Both the position numbers and the translations under genes were made by a program. The notes beneath the pieces were generated by a model. That model worked only from the letters and a program-made list of their open reading frames with translations, was not told the origin of the DNA and ran no database searches. From contig NZ_DATESC010000001.1 in NCBI RefSeq assembly GCF_035271045.1, positions 62,001 to 126,000 on the forward strand: 64,000 bases of DNA, in the 5' to 3' direction. Each line of letters opens with the position of its first letter. Positions within the stretch are counted from its first letter, which is position 1. Shown here in pieces: positions 50,881 through 59,552 of this stretch. Source of the stretch: Marinospirillum sp035271045. GTDB taxonomy: Bacteria; Pseudomonadota; Gammaproteobacteria; Pseudomonadales; Halomonadaceae.

Positions 50881-52031
50881 GTTTTGACCGTATCTGGATT
50901 GATGATTTGCAACACCTAGAAGAATTATGTGCTGGCTGGCAAATACTTGAAGAACTTGCTATGGATACTGAGTTTATTCGTACGGATACCTTTTATCCAC
51001 GCCCAGCGCTATTGCAAATTGGTGACGGTAAAGCTTGCTATTTGCTGGATGTCTTGGCGTTAGGTCGTCCAGAATGCTTGCTAAATTTATTGGTGACAGG
51101 CCCTTTAAAAGTTTTTCATAGCTGTTCTGAAGATTTAGAAATGTTGCAACACTGGTTGGGGATTTTACCTAATCCGTTGGTTGATACGCAGTTAGCGATT
51201 AGCCTTGCTGATGGTGATTCTGCGATGGGCTATCAGCGTATGGTTGAAAAATACCTAGGCGTGGTATTAGATAAAGGTGAAACCCGTTCTGACTGGTTGC
51301 AGCGCCCGTTAACCGAATCACAACAGCTTTATGCCGCGCAAGACGTAGAGTTTTTACTACCTATCTGGCACCAGTTAAAAACCAAGTTAAAAGAAAAAGG
51401 TCAGTTAAATATTTTGCTTGAAGAAAGCCATTGGTTACTTGAAGAAGCGATGGAAGACCTTCCGCAAGATGCTTGGCAGCGCTGTAAGCAAGCGTGGCGT
51501 TTAAATGCACGTCAGTTAGCTGTTTTGCAACGCTTAGCCCGCTGGCGAGATGACCGTGCACGGCAAGTTGACCGTCCACGTAACCGTGTAGCCAGTGATG
51601 TGCAGCTGCAAGTTTTAGCAGAAAGGCAACCACAAACCGCCAGTGATTTTGTGGTGTTGATTGAATTAGCACCCGGCTGGATAAAGCGTTACGGTCGAGA
51701 AATTATTTATGAAATTAAGCAGGCATTAATGATTCCGCCAGCCCTATTACCTACGCCTTTATCTTCACCGATGGAGCCGGAGTATAAAGCCGCGCGTAAA
51801 CAGCTTAAAAAAGCCATGATTAATTTAGCCAGCCAATTAAGTGTACCCGTTGAGCTTTTGGCAAGACGTAAACAAATGGATGACTGGCTACAAGCCTTAG
51901 CACAAAAGCAGTTGCCTGAAGTTCCTGAAAACTGGCCAGCTTGGCGGCGTGCTCCATTAGAAGTGTTGATGAAGCAGCTATTAATTGAAGGCAAGTTGTC
52001 TGATGATAAAATGCCTAAAGGTGAGAGTTAA
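50877..52031 (+). CDS. rnd: Ribonuclease D
   Basis: 3'-5' exoribonuclease that trims tRNA precursors. 384 residues. The DEDD catalytic motifs are in LAMDTEFIRTDTFYPRPALLQI (Asp and Glu), KVFHSCSEDLEML, and YAAQDVEFLLPIW. A C-terminal HRDC region (WRDDRARQVDRPRNRVASDVQL) follows. It overlaps recR by 4 bp and ycgL by 1 bp, so the run is one operon. Confidence 0.95.
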   Translation: MSFDRIWIDDLQHLEELCAGWQILEELAMDTEFIRTDTFYPRPALLQIGDGKACYLLDVLALGRPECLLNLLVTGPLKVFHSCSEDLEMLQHWLGILPNPLVDTQLAISLADGDSAMGYQRMVEKYLGVVLDKGETRSDWLQRPLTESQQLYAAQDVEFLLPIWHQLKTKLKEKGQLNILLEESHWLLEEAMEDLPQDAWQRCKQAWRLNARQLAVLQRLARWRDDRARQVDRPRNRVASDVQLQVLAERQPQTASDFVVLIELAPGWIKRYGREIIYEIKQALMIPPALLPTPLSSPMEPEYKAARKQLKKAMINLASQLSVPVELLARRKQMDDWLQALAQKQLPEVPENWPAWRRAPLEVLMKQLLIEGKLSDDKMPKGES

Positions 52032-52318
52032 TGCGCGTTTTAACCGAAGTTTACCGTAGCAGTCTTAAAGATGAAATGTACCTTTATATTGATAAAAAGC
52101 GCGGTTTAAAAGCAGTGCCAGAAACGTTAATGGCTATTTTTGGTAAGCCTCAAGCCGTGTTTACTTTTTTTCTAACCCCAGAAAAAATGCTGGCCAGAGC
52201 GGATGCCAGAAAAATCTGTACCGAGTTGATGACCAAAGGTTTTTATTTACAAATGCCACCAGTGCGTGAAACGTATTTGTTGGACTTATACCGTGCTCCT
52301 ACCGAGGCACGTTATTAA
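52031..52318 (+). CDS. ycgL: YcgL family protein
   Basis: 95 residues. The sequence (VYRSSLKDEMYLYIDKK, GKPQAVFTFFLTPEKMLARAD, QMPPVRETYLLDLYR) is the YcgL/UPF0745 family of unknown molecular role. Starts in the TAATG of rnd and ends in the TAATG of ycgN. Confidence 0.92.
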   Translation: MRVLTEVYRSSLKDEMYLYIDKKRGLKAVPETLMAIFGKPQAVFTFFLTPEKMLARADARKICTELMTKGFYLQMPPVRETYLLDLYRAPTEARY

Positions 52319-52779
52319 TGGCTGATAAAGTTCGCTCTAACTTGCGCTCTAAGTTTTGGGAATTGCCGCTGGTTGAGTTAAATGCTTTTGAATGGGATGC
52401 TTTGTGCGATGGTTGCGGGCGTTGTTGTTTACATAAGCTGCAAGATGAAGAAAGTGAAGAACTTTATTATACTGACGTAGCTTGTAAACTTCTGGATTTA
52501 AAGACTTGCCGTTGTAAGCACTATGAAGATCGGATTAAATACGTGCCGGATTGTATGTCGATTCGTGACGAAGGCAAGGCTGTTTATGCACTTTTACCTT
52601 CAACTTGTGCTTATCGGCTGCGTTATGAAAGTAAACCTTTACCTTTATGGCATCCTTTATTTACTGGCAATACAGATGCTATGCATAATTTAGAAATAAG
52701 TATTCAAGGCAAAGCGATTTCTGAAGATGCATTTAAAGGCAAGGATTTAGAAGAACGCATTATTCATTGGATAGATTAA
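52318..52779 (+). CDS. ycgN: YcgN/UPF0260 cysteine-cluster protein
   Basis: 153 residues. CDGCGRCCLHK (residues 30-40), CKHYEDR and CAYRLRYE give a conserved Cys pattern suggesting an iron-sulfur or zinc cluster, as in the UPF0260 family. Translationally coupled to ycgL. Function unknown. Confidence 0.92.
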   Translation: MADKVRSNLRSKFWELPLVELNAFEWDALCDGCGRCCLHKLQDEESEELYYTDVACKLLDLKTCRCKHYEDRIKYVPDCMSIRDEGKAVYALLPSTCAYRLRYESKPLPLWHPLFTGNTDAMHNLEISIQGKAISEDAFKGKDLEERIIHWID

Positions 52780-52781
52780 AT

Positions 52782-53150
52782 ATGGACAACCTAATTACGC
52801 TGAGTTGGCTAGCTTATTGTGTTAGTTCGTTTTTCTTTATGTTAGCAAGTTGGAAGCTACTTTTTTGGTTGCCCTTTACATTAAAAGTGGGTGTCTTTTT
52901 AAGTCAGTTGGCCATTTTATTAATACCGGCAGATGTTAATGAAGCAGCCGTTGCACCGGCTTTTATTGTGCTGGTTATTGATTTGTTATCTCACTTAGCA
53001 ATCGATGAAGTGATTGTTAAAATTGCACCTTTATTTGCAACTTTGGTTTTAGTTTGGCCATTAGCATTTATCTTGGGTTGGCTAAGAGCGCGACAACTTA
53101 ACCTAGCTGTACAAAAAGAAGCCGTAAATAAAGATGTTGAAGCGTACTAA
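52782..53150 (+). CDS. Small inner-membrane protein, unknown function
   Basis: 122 residues from ATG 52782, 3 bp after the ycgN stop; an in-frame TTG at 52767 lies inside ycgN. Three to four membrane helices are predicted (ITLSWLAYCVSSFFFMLASW, LFWLPFTLKVGVFLSQLAILL, APAFIVLVIDLLSH, LFATLVLVWPLAFILGWL), then a short polar tail. No family is recognised. It may belong to the following membrane/VWA module rather than to ycgN. Confidence 0.6.
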   Translation: MDNLITLSWLAYCVSSFFFMLASWKLLFWLPFTLKVGVFLSQLAILLIPADVNEAAVAPAFIVLVIDLLSHLAIDEVIVKIAPLFATLVLVWPLAFILGWLRARQLNLAVQKEAVNKDVEAY

Positions 53151-53196
53151 ACGTTTAAATTATTTGTGTTCAAGTTACTTATAGGAAAATTGCGTT

Positions 53197-53859
53197 ATGG
53201 TCGGATTCGTTATAGTTCTTACCTTTGTTATGTTGATAGCCGGTGTGTTTGGTGGATTGGTTAATTTCTATCTATTGAACCAAAATAATCGTGATACGAC
53301 AGGTATGGTGCGTTGTGTTGTCGTGGGTGTGGGTGCTTCATTTTTAGTACCTGTGCTACTTGATTTAGTAGGTAGTAGCATTGTCGTACAAAGCCAAAAT
53401 GATCCTAGCCAGCTACTTATTTACACTGGCTTGTGTTTAATTGCTGCGATTGCTTCGCGCGTAGTGGTTACTAATAAGCTAGACCGTACCTTACAAGCCG
53501 CCGACATTGCCAAGCTTGAAGTTGAAGATTTACGTATACAAGTTAAGCAGCTACAAATTACTTTATTGCCACTGATTGAAACAGAAACAGAAATGGATGT
53601 GGTGCGTGAAGAAGATAATGATTCGCTGGATAGCCTTGACGTAGCTGCAACGCAAGTATTAAAAGCTTTAGGTTCGGGCCGTTATATTTTTCGTACACAA
53701 GACAGTTTATTAAAAGACCTAGAATTAGCCGATAATGATGTGATTAAGTCATTAAGTGTCTTGATGAGCAAAGGCTTAACCGGCAAGGTCAATTCAAGTT
53801 GGGGTTTGCGTTGGCACCTAACGGAGCGGGGCCGCCGCCTTGCAGAGTCTAGTGTATAG
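53197..53859 (+). CDS. Membrane protein with C-terminal winged-helix-like domain (YEATS-associated helix-like)
   Basis: 220 residues. N-terminal helices (VGFVIVLTFVMLIAGVFGGLVNFYLL and GASFLVPVLLDLVGSSIVV, plus LLIYTGLCLIAAIASRVVV) are followed by a polar helix (about residues 90-115). A C-terminal 70-residue domain (QVLKALGSGRYIFRTQDSLLKDL...GLRWHLTERGRRLAES) looks like a winged helix. The GGLVNFYLL/GxSFLVPVLLD pattern recalls the YEATS-associated helix-containing proteins; that is from memory and unverified. AGGA lies 10 nt before the ATG. A VWA protein follows. Confidence 0.6.
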   Translation: MVGFVIVLTFVMLIAGVFGGLVNFYLLNQNNRDTTGMVRCVVVGVGASFLVPVLLDLVGSSIVVQSQNDPSQLLIYTGLCLIAAIASRVVVTNKLDRTLQAADIAKLEVEDLRIQVKQLQITLLPLIETETEMDVVREEDNDSLDSLDVAATQVLKALGSGRYIFRTQDSLLKDLELADNDVIKSLSVLMSKGLTGKVNSSWGLRWHLTERGRRLAESSV

Positions 53860-53913
53860 CACCATTCACTAGAACTTTTTAGCAGGGATAAACAATGCGT
53901 TGTGGAGAAGATC

Positions 53914-55908
53914 ATGTTTGGACGCAAAACGATACAAAAACTAATGCTGTTAGTGCTAATAACTGGATTGTTGTCTGTTACTAAGGTTTTTGCAGCGCAA
54001 CCTGACGTACGCCTAGTGGCTGATGTGTCTGGCAGCATGAAAAGGACTGACCCTAACAATTTACGCATTCCTGCCACTAATCTATTGATTGATTTACTAC
54101 CAGCCGATAGTAAAGCAGGTATTTGGACTTTTGGTGCTTATAGCAACTCACTGGTTCCACACGGAAATGTGAATGAATCTTGGCGCAGCAATGCACGTAA
54201 TCAAGCCAAAAAAATTAACTCGGTAGGGCTATTTACAGACATTGAAAATGCCATAGAGCGGGCCACTTCAGATGTTAACCAAAGTGATAAAAGCCCCCAA
54301 AAACACCTAGTGTTAATTTCTGATGGTTTAATTGATGTTTCTGAAGCGGCTACGGCTACAGAGCGCGAAGCTGAAAATCAACAGTCACGCGACCATCTGC
54401 TGCGTGTGCTTGTTCCGAAATTAGCCAAAGCTGGCTACACCATTCATACACTGGCTTTATCAGACGAGGCCGACCATGACTTAATGGCAACCATGGCGCA
54501 GCGTACGGGCGGTTTACACGCCATTGCTTATAAAGCCACCGATTTAATGCCTTTATTATTGCAAATTATTAATCGTTTAGCGCCTAGCGAAGAAGTACCT
54601 TTACAGGATAACCGCTTTTTAATTGACCCGACGATTGATGAGTTTACGCTGCTCGTTTTTCATGGTCCAGGTGCTGCAGCAATCTTGCATGATCCTAACG
54701 GAAAAACATATACGCACACCTCGAATGATCCTCATTTACGCTGGCATAGCAATGACCGCTATACGATGGTAACGGTTGAGTCGCCTTTGGCGGGTAAATG
54801 GTACATAGAAACACCGGAGCACCCAGACAACCGTGTGACGGTTATTTCTGATATTCGTCTTCATTCTACCAATTTGCCCCCGACTATTTTTCGTGGTTAT
54901 CCACAAACGCTTGAAGCTTGGTTTACTGAAGAAGGCAGACCCATTGATCGCCGTGAATTTCTAAACTTATTAGAAACCAAAGCAACGCATCAAAAAGGCG
55001 CACAGCAGTTGGGTACTTTTGCCATGCCTTTAATGGCGAATAAACCGCGTTATCAACTGACTTTAAATAGCTTTCCTCAGATTGGTGAGCAAACGCTTAA
55101 AGTTGAAGTGGATGGTCGTACTTTTGTACGCCAAGTAACCCACAGTTTTAATGTGCAAGATGTTGTTGCAGCCAGTTTACAACTGCCTGACGATGGCAGT
55201 AGCCCAAGGGTTATTTTACGAGCGCAGCACCCCGACCTTCAGCCAGCAGATATTTATTACATTATTAGTGCCAATGACCAGCCTTTAACCGCTGAATACC
55301 GTGGTGATGGCGAATGGAAAGTAGACCTAGCAAATTTAGATCGCAGTGTTGCTCAAACCATTCAAGTGTTGGTGCAAATTAATCAAACCAGTCAGCAAGT
55401 TAGTATCGAGTTACCCGAATTAATTCTTACCGCTAAAGGTGAAGCCAACCCACCACCAGCACCTGTGTTAATTCCTAATCCTGTGCCACAAGTAATGCCT
55501 TTGCCCGTATTGCCTATTGGTATGCCTGTGGCAACGCCTGAATCTGAACCAATGCTTGAAGAAACCTTGCTAGCGTCAGCCGCCCTTGATGAAGATGAAA
55601 TAGGCTTGTTTGACCCGATTGAAAGTTGGGACGATCCAAGAATGCCTTGGGTCTATGTTTCGGTAGGCTTGGCTAATATCGCATTATTTTTGGTCGCGTT
55701 TTTCATGTACCGTGCTTTTATTAATAAGCGTAAAGCGCGTCAAGATTTAGGGGATGACGAAGGTGCTGAGCCACTTTTAGACTTAGATGGTTCGTTAGGT
55801 GCTGATTTAGACGGCTTTGAAGAGAATGAAGACGACTTGGATGACTTGGATGATTTTGACGAGTTGAATGATGATGAACTAGACGATGATGATGATGTTA
55901 AACGTTAA
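53914..55908 (+). CDS. Exported VWA-domain protein with acidic cytoplasmic tail
   Basis: 664 residues from ATG 53914, chosen for GGAG 6 nt upstream. A signal peptide (LMLLVLITGLLSVTKVFAA) precedes a VWA domain whose MIDAS motif is ADVSGSM at about residues 35-41. A beta-rich middle (about 230-530), a Pro-rich stretch and a C-terminal membrane helix (VYVSVGLANIALFLVAFFMYR, about 580-600) follow. The last 60 residues are Asp/Glu-rich and would face the cytoplasm. This topology suits a periplasmic adhesion or metal-dependent assembly factor tethered to a cytoplasmic partner. No specific function is known. Confidence 0.75.
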   Translation: MFGRKTIQKLMLLVLITGLLSVTKVFAAQPDVRLVADVSGSMKRTDPNNLRIPATNLLIDLLPADSKAGIWTFGAYSNSLVPHGNVNESWRSNARNQAKKINSVGLFTDIENAIERATSDVNQSDKSPQKHLVLISDGLIDVSEAATATEREAENQQSRDHLLRVLVPKLAKAGYTIHTLALSDEADHDLMATMAQRTGGLHAIAYKATDLMPLLLQIINRLAPSEEVPLQDNRFLIDPTIDEFTLLVFHGPGAAAILHDPNGKTYTHTSNDPHLRWHSNDRYTMVTVESPLAGKWYIETPEHPDNRVTVISDIRLHSTNLPPTIFRGYPQTLEAWFTEEGRPIDRREFLNLLETKATHQKGAQQLGTFAMPLMANKPRYQLTLNSFPQIGEQTLKVEVDGRTFVRQVTHSFNVQDVVAASLQLPDDGSSPRVILRAQHPDLQPADIYYIISANDQPLTAEYRGDGEWKVDLANLDRSVAQTIQVLVQINQTSQQVSIELPELILTAKGEANPPPAPVLIPNPVPQVMPLPVLPIGMPVATPESEPMLEETLLASAALDEDEIGLFDPIESWDDPRMPWVYVSVGLANIALFLVAFFMYRAFINKRKARQDLGDDEGAEPLLDLDGSLGADLDGFEENEDDLDDLDDFDELNDDELDDDDDVKR

Positions 55909-55949
55909 ACTTACGATAAAAAATAGCCACAATGAAGGACTGTTTCTGA

Positions 55950-56750
55950 ATGTGTGAGTTGTTAGGCATGAGTGCTAATGTACCAACGGATATTACTTTC
56001 AGTATGGCAGGCTTTTTACAGCGTGGGGGCAGCACGGGCCCTCACCGTGATGGTTGGGGGGTCGCTTTTTATGAACAAGAAGGCTACCGTGAATTTAAAG
56101 ACCCCTTTCCGTCTATCAACTCCCCCGTAGCAAAAATGCTGCTGAACTACCCTATTAAAAGCCGCATTGTGATTAGCCACATTCGTCAAGCCAATGTGGG
56201 TGCAGTAAACCTAGGCAACACCCATCCTTTTTCACGTGAGTTATGGGGACGGCATTGGTGTTATGCCCACAATGGTCAGCTTGCCGGTTTTAAAGACCAT
56301 TTACCACTAAGCTATTATAAACCAACGGGACAAACAGACAGTGAGTGGGCTTTTTGTTGGCTAATGGGTGAAATTCGTCAAGCGTTTCCACAGCCGCCAG
56401 AAGACAAAGAAGCTTTGCAGTATTTGATCCATGATCGCTGTGAAAAACTGCGTGAATTGGGCGTTTTTAATCTGCTTATTTCAGATAGTCAATACCTTTA
56501 CGCTTACTGCTCGACTAAGCTTGTACACATTACTCGCCGTGCGCCTTTTGGCCCTGCACAATTAAAAGACACTGAACTAAAAATAGACTTTGCCGCCTGC
56601 ACTACGCCCAAAGATGTGGTGAGCGTTATTGCAACCGCGCCGTTGACCCTAGACGAAACTTGGCGTGTTATGCAGCCAGGCGAGTTAATTATTTTTGAAA
56701 GTGGTGAGCTGGTGACAACACGCCTTAGTCACGCCCTGCCTAGCATTTAA
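55950..56750 (+). CDS. Class II glutamine amidotransferase-fold protein (YafJ-like)
   Basis: 266 residues. Cys2 after Met removal is the N-terminal nucleophile (MCELLGMSAN), and RDGWGVAFYEQ, SHIRQAN, NTHPFSRELWGRHWCYAHNGQL are the Ntn glutaminase motifs. YafJ-type proteins are stand-alone and their ammonia acceptor is unknown. GAAGGA precedes the ATG. It separates the VWA gene from a MoxR/VWA pair. Confidence 0.88.
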   Translation: MCELLGMSANVPTDITFSMAGFLQRGGSTGPHRDGWGVAFYEQEGYREFKDPFPSINSPVAKMLLNYPIKSRIVISHIRQANVGAVNLGNTHPFSRELWGRHWCYAHNGQLAGFKDHLPLSYYKPTGQTDSEWAFCWLMGEIRQAFPQPPEDKEALQYLIHDRCEKLRELGVFNLLISDSQYLYAYCSTKLVHITRRAPFGPAQLKDTELKIDFAACTTPKDVVSVIATAPLTLDETWRVMQPGELIIFESGELVTTRLSHALPSI

Positions 56751-56791
56751 TTAAAAATCACCCTTATTTATTGGTAAAGAAAGAGAGCGCC

Positions 56792-57637
56792 ATGAAATTT
56801 ACTGGAACTAAAAACTACGTTGCTACCGCAGAACTTCAGCTAGCGGTCAATGCGGCCATTGCCTTAGAACGTCCCTTATTGATTAAAGGTGAGCCGGGTA
56901 CGGGTAAAACGCTGTTAGCCGAAGAAGTTGCCGCAGCGTTGGCTATGCCGTTAATTACTTGGCACGTTAAATCCACGACCAAAGCACAGCAAGGCTTGTA
57001 TGAATACGATGCAGTTTCACGTTTGCGTGATTCGCAGCTAGGTACTGACCGTGTACACGACATAGGTAATTACATAGTGCCGGGTAAGCTGTGGGAAGCC
57101 TTTACCAGTGAGCGCCCTTCAGTGCTGCTGATTGATGAAGTGGATAAAGCCGACATTGAATTTCCAAATGATTTGTTGTTAGAGCTTGACCGTATGGAGT
57201 TTTATGTTTACGAAACGCAAGAAACTATTAAGGCCCAGCAACGCCCGCTGGTGATTATTACGTCTAACAACGAAAAAGAATTGCCCGATGCTTTTTTGCG
57301 TCGCTGTTTCTTTCACTATATTCGCTTCCCTGACCGCGACACCATGCAGCAGATAGTGGATGTGCATTTTCCTAACATTCAGCAAGAACTGGTTCAAAAA
57401 GCGTTAGAGGTTTTTTATGATTTACGAAATGTTGCTGGTTTAAAGAAAAAGCCCAGCACTTCAGAATTGGTGGATTGGATTAAGTTATTAATGTCTGATG
57501 AACTAGCGCGTGCTGAGCTATTAAATAAAGATGCGACTAACAGTGTACCGCCTTTTAGTGGCGCTTTGGTTAAAAATGAGCAGGATGCTGGTTTGTTAGA
57601 GCGCCTAAGTTTTATGCTGCGCCGCCAAAACCGATAA
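56792..57637 (+). CDS. MoxR-family AAA+ ATPase
   Basis: 281 residues from ATG 56792 (an upstream TTG at 56771 lacks a better ribosome-binding site). Walker A IKGEPGTGKTLLAEEVA, Walker B VLLIDEVDKAD, sensor I ITSNNEKELPDAFLRRC. MoxR ATPases act as chaperones that insert metal or cofactors, in partnership with VWA proteins. The next gene is a CoxE-like VWA protein, 14 bp away. Confidence 0.9.
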   Translation: MKFTGTKNYVATAELQLAVNAAIALERPLLIKGEPGTGKTLLAEEVAAALAMPLITWHVKSTTKAQQGLYEYDAVSRLRDSQLGTDRVHDIGNYIVPGKLWEAFTSERPSVLLIDEVDKADIEFPNDLLLELDRMEFYVYETQETIKAQQRPLVIITSNNEKELPDAFLRRCFFHYIRFPDRDTMQQIVDVHFPNIQQELVQKALEVFYDLRNVAGLKKKPSTSELVDWIKLLMSDELARAELLNKDATNSVPPFSGALVKNEQDAGLLERLSFMLRRQNR

Positions 57638-57651
57638 GCGATTGATAACCC

Positions 57652-58827
57652 ATGCTGATTGATTTTTTTGAAGAAGTGAGAGCTGCCGGTGTGCCAGCAA
57701 CGCCACGTGAGCTATTAGATTTGATTAAGGGGTTACAGGCTGGCTTAGCTTTTGCAGACCTTGATGATTTTTACCTTTTAGCGCGTACTTGTTTGGTAAA
57801 AGACGAAAAATACTATGACCGTTTTGACCTTGCCTTTTCAAGCTATTTTAAAGGCATTGGTAGCCTAGATGAGCTACTAGAAAAAGTCATTCCTGATGAC
57901 TGGTTAAGGCAAACCTTTGAAAAGTTTTTAAGCGAAGAAGACCGCAAAAAAATCACAAGTTTAGGTAGCCTTGAAGCCTTGATGGAACAGTTTAAGCAGC
58001 GCCTAGAAGAACAGCAAAAACGCCATGCCGGTGGTAGCAAGTGGATTGGTACGGGCGGCACATCACCTTTTGGTCATGGTGGTTATCACCCAGAAGGCAT
58101 TCGTGTTGGCGGGCAATCTAAAAACCGCAGCGCTGTTAAGGTTTGGGAAAAGCGCGAATTTAAAAATTTTGATGATTCTTTAAGCCTTGGCAACCGCAAT
58201 ATTCAAGTGGCATTAAAACGCTTACGCCAATTTGCCCGAACGGGTGCGGCTGAAGAACTAGATTTAGACGGCACAATTCGTGCAACGGCACGCAATGCTG
58301 GTTATTTAGATTTAAAAATGGTGCGCGAAAAACATAACTCAGTCAAAGTGTTGCTGTTGCTGGATGTGGGCGGTTCGATGGACGATCACATTGAAATGCT
58401 GGAAGAGTTATTTACCGCTTGTCGCACGGAATTTAAGCATTTAGAGCATTTTTACTTTCATAATTGTTTGTATGAATCGGTTTGGAAAGACAACAACCGC
58501 CGCTTTAACGAGCGCATTCCTACAATGGAGCTGCTGCATAAATACGGTACCGATTATAAAGTCATTTTTGTGGGTGATGCTGCTATGTCGCCCTATGAAA
58601 TTGCTGTCGCAGGAGGCAGCGTTGAACACATGAATCAAGAAGCGGGGCAAGTGTGGTTAAAGCGCGTGCTGGATAACTGGAATAAAACCGTGTGGCTTAA
58701 CCCAACGCCTGAAAAATACTGGGGCTATACGCATTCTATTGGCATGATTCATAAGCTGGTTGAGGGGAAAATGTTTCCGTTAACCCTTGAGGGCTTAGAT
58801 GCAGCCATGAAAGAACTGGTTAAGTAA
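57652..58827 (+). CDS. CoxE-like VWA-domain protein
   Basis: 391 residues, cytoplasmic. The N-terminal half is helical (VPATPRELLDLIKGLQAGLAFADL), then a Gly-rich stretch (GTGGTSPFGHGGYHPEG) and a C-terminal VWA domain with MIDAS LLLDVGGSMDDHIEML (about residue 237). Partner of the MoxR ATPase; such pairs mature metalloenzymes or remodel complexes, target here unknown. The stop overlaps the phosphatase start (TAATG). Confidence 0.88.
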   Translation: MLIDFFEEVRAAGVPATPRELLDLIKGLQAGLAFADLDDFYLLARTCLVKDEKYYDRFDLAFSSYFKGIGSLDELLEKVIPDDWLRQTFEKFLSEEDRKKITSLGSLEALMEQFKQRLEEQQKRHAGGSKWIGTGGTSPFGHGGYHPEGIRVGGQSKNRSAVKVWEKREFKNFDDSLSLGNRNIQVALKRLRQFARTGAAEELDLDGTIRATARNAGYLDLKMVREKHNSVKVLLLLDVGGSMDDHIEMLEELFTACRTEFKHLEHFYFHNCLYESVWKDNNRRFNERIPTMELLHKYGTDYKVIFVGDAAMSPYEIAVAGGSVEHMNQEAGQVWLKRVLDNWNKTVWLNPTPEKYWGYTHSIGMIHKLVEGKMFPLTLEGLDAAMKELVK

Positions 58828-59519
58828 TGCAGGTTTTAAAGCAATTACCCAAGAACCTTTTAGGGCGGGATTTTGTGGTGGGTGATGTGCATGGTTATTA
58901 TGCCGAGCTAATGCAGGCTTTAGATAAGGTGAAGTTTGATTTTTGCCGTGATCGTTTGGTGGCGGTGGGTGATTTAATTGACCGTGGGCCTGATTCTTAC
59001 CCGTGTTTACAGCTGGTTAACGAAAGCTGGTTTTTTTCTGTGCAGGGTAATCACGAGCGCTTAATGCAACTGAGTTTAGCGGGCGATGATTCTGCTACCC
59101 AAGTTTGGCAAAAGCACGGTGGCGGTTGGGCTTTGCTTTATAGCGAAGCTGAGTTGCACGATATGACCGCGTTGATGGAGGCTAAAATGCCTTTAGCCAT
59201 TGAGTTAAGCTATGCTGAACAGCGCCTAGGTATTGTTCATGCTGAAGTGCCTGATGATGATTGGGCAGTTTTAAAAAATTGGCAAGGTGACATAACGCAA
59301 GCATTATTAGATGCAACTACGCTGATACGCAATCGCCTGCATAAAAAATTAGAGCACCCAGTTGCTAATATTAATGCTGTTGTTTGCGGTCATACCCTTG
59401 TTAAATACCCCACCCGTTTAGGCAATGTTCACTATTTAGAAACTGGCATCTGTGCGCCACAAATTCAAGGTTATTTAAGCCTAATGCAAGTAGAACAGTT
59501 GCTAAACACTGAAATTTAA
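58827..59519 (+). CDS. PPP-family serine/threonine protein phosphatase (PrpA/PrpB-like)
   Basis: 230 residues. Metal-binding motifs VGDVHGYYAEL (GDxHG), VGDLIDRGPDS (GDxxDRG) and VQGNHERLM (GNHE), with the later HAE and CGHTLVK His ligands. Bacterial lambda-type phosphatases of this size dephosphorylate proteins and sometimes nucleotides. Translationally coupled to the CoxE-like gene, which suggests a link to that module. Confidence 0.88.
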   Translation: MQVLKQLPKNLLGRDFVVGDVHGYYAELMQALDKVKFDFCRDRLVAVGDLIDRGPDSYPCLQLVNESWFFSVQGNHERLMQLSLAGDDSATQVWQKHGGGWALLYSEAELHDMTALMEAKMPLAIELSYAEQRLGIVHAEVPDDDWAVLKNWQGDITQALLDATTLIRNRLHKKLEHPVANINAVVCGHTLVKYPTRLGNVHYLETGICAPQIQGYLSLMQVEQLLNTEI

Positions 59520-59552
59520 TTGGTTTACCATACTTGGGAAGTTAAAAATACT

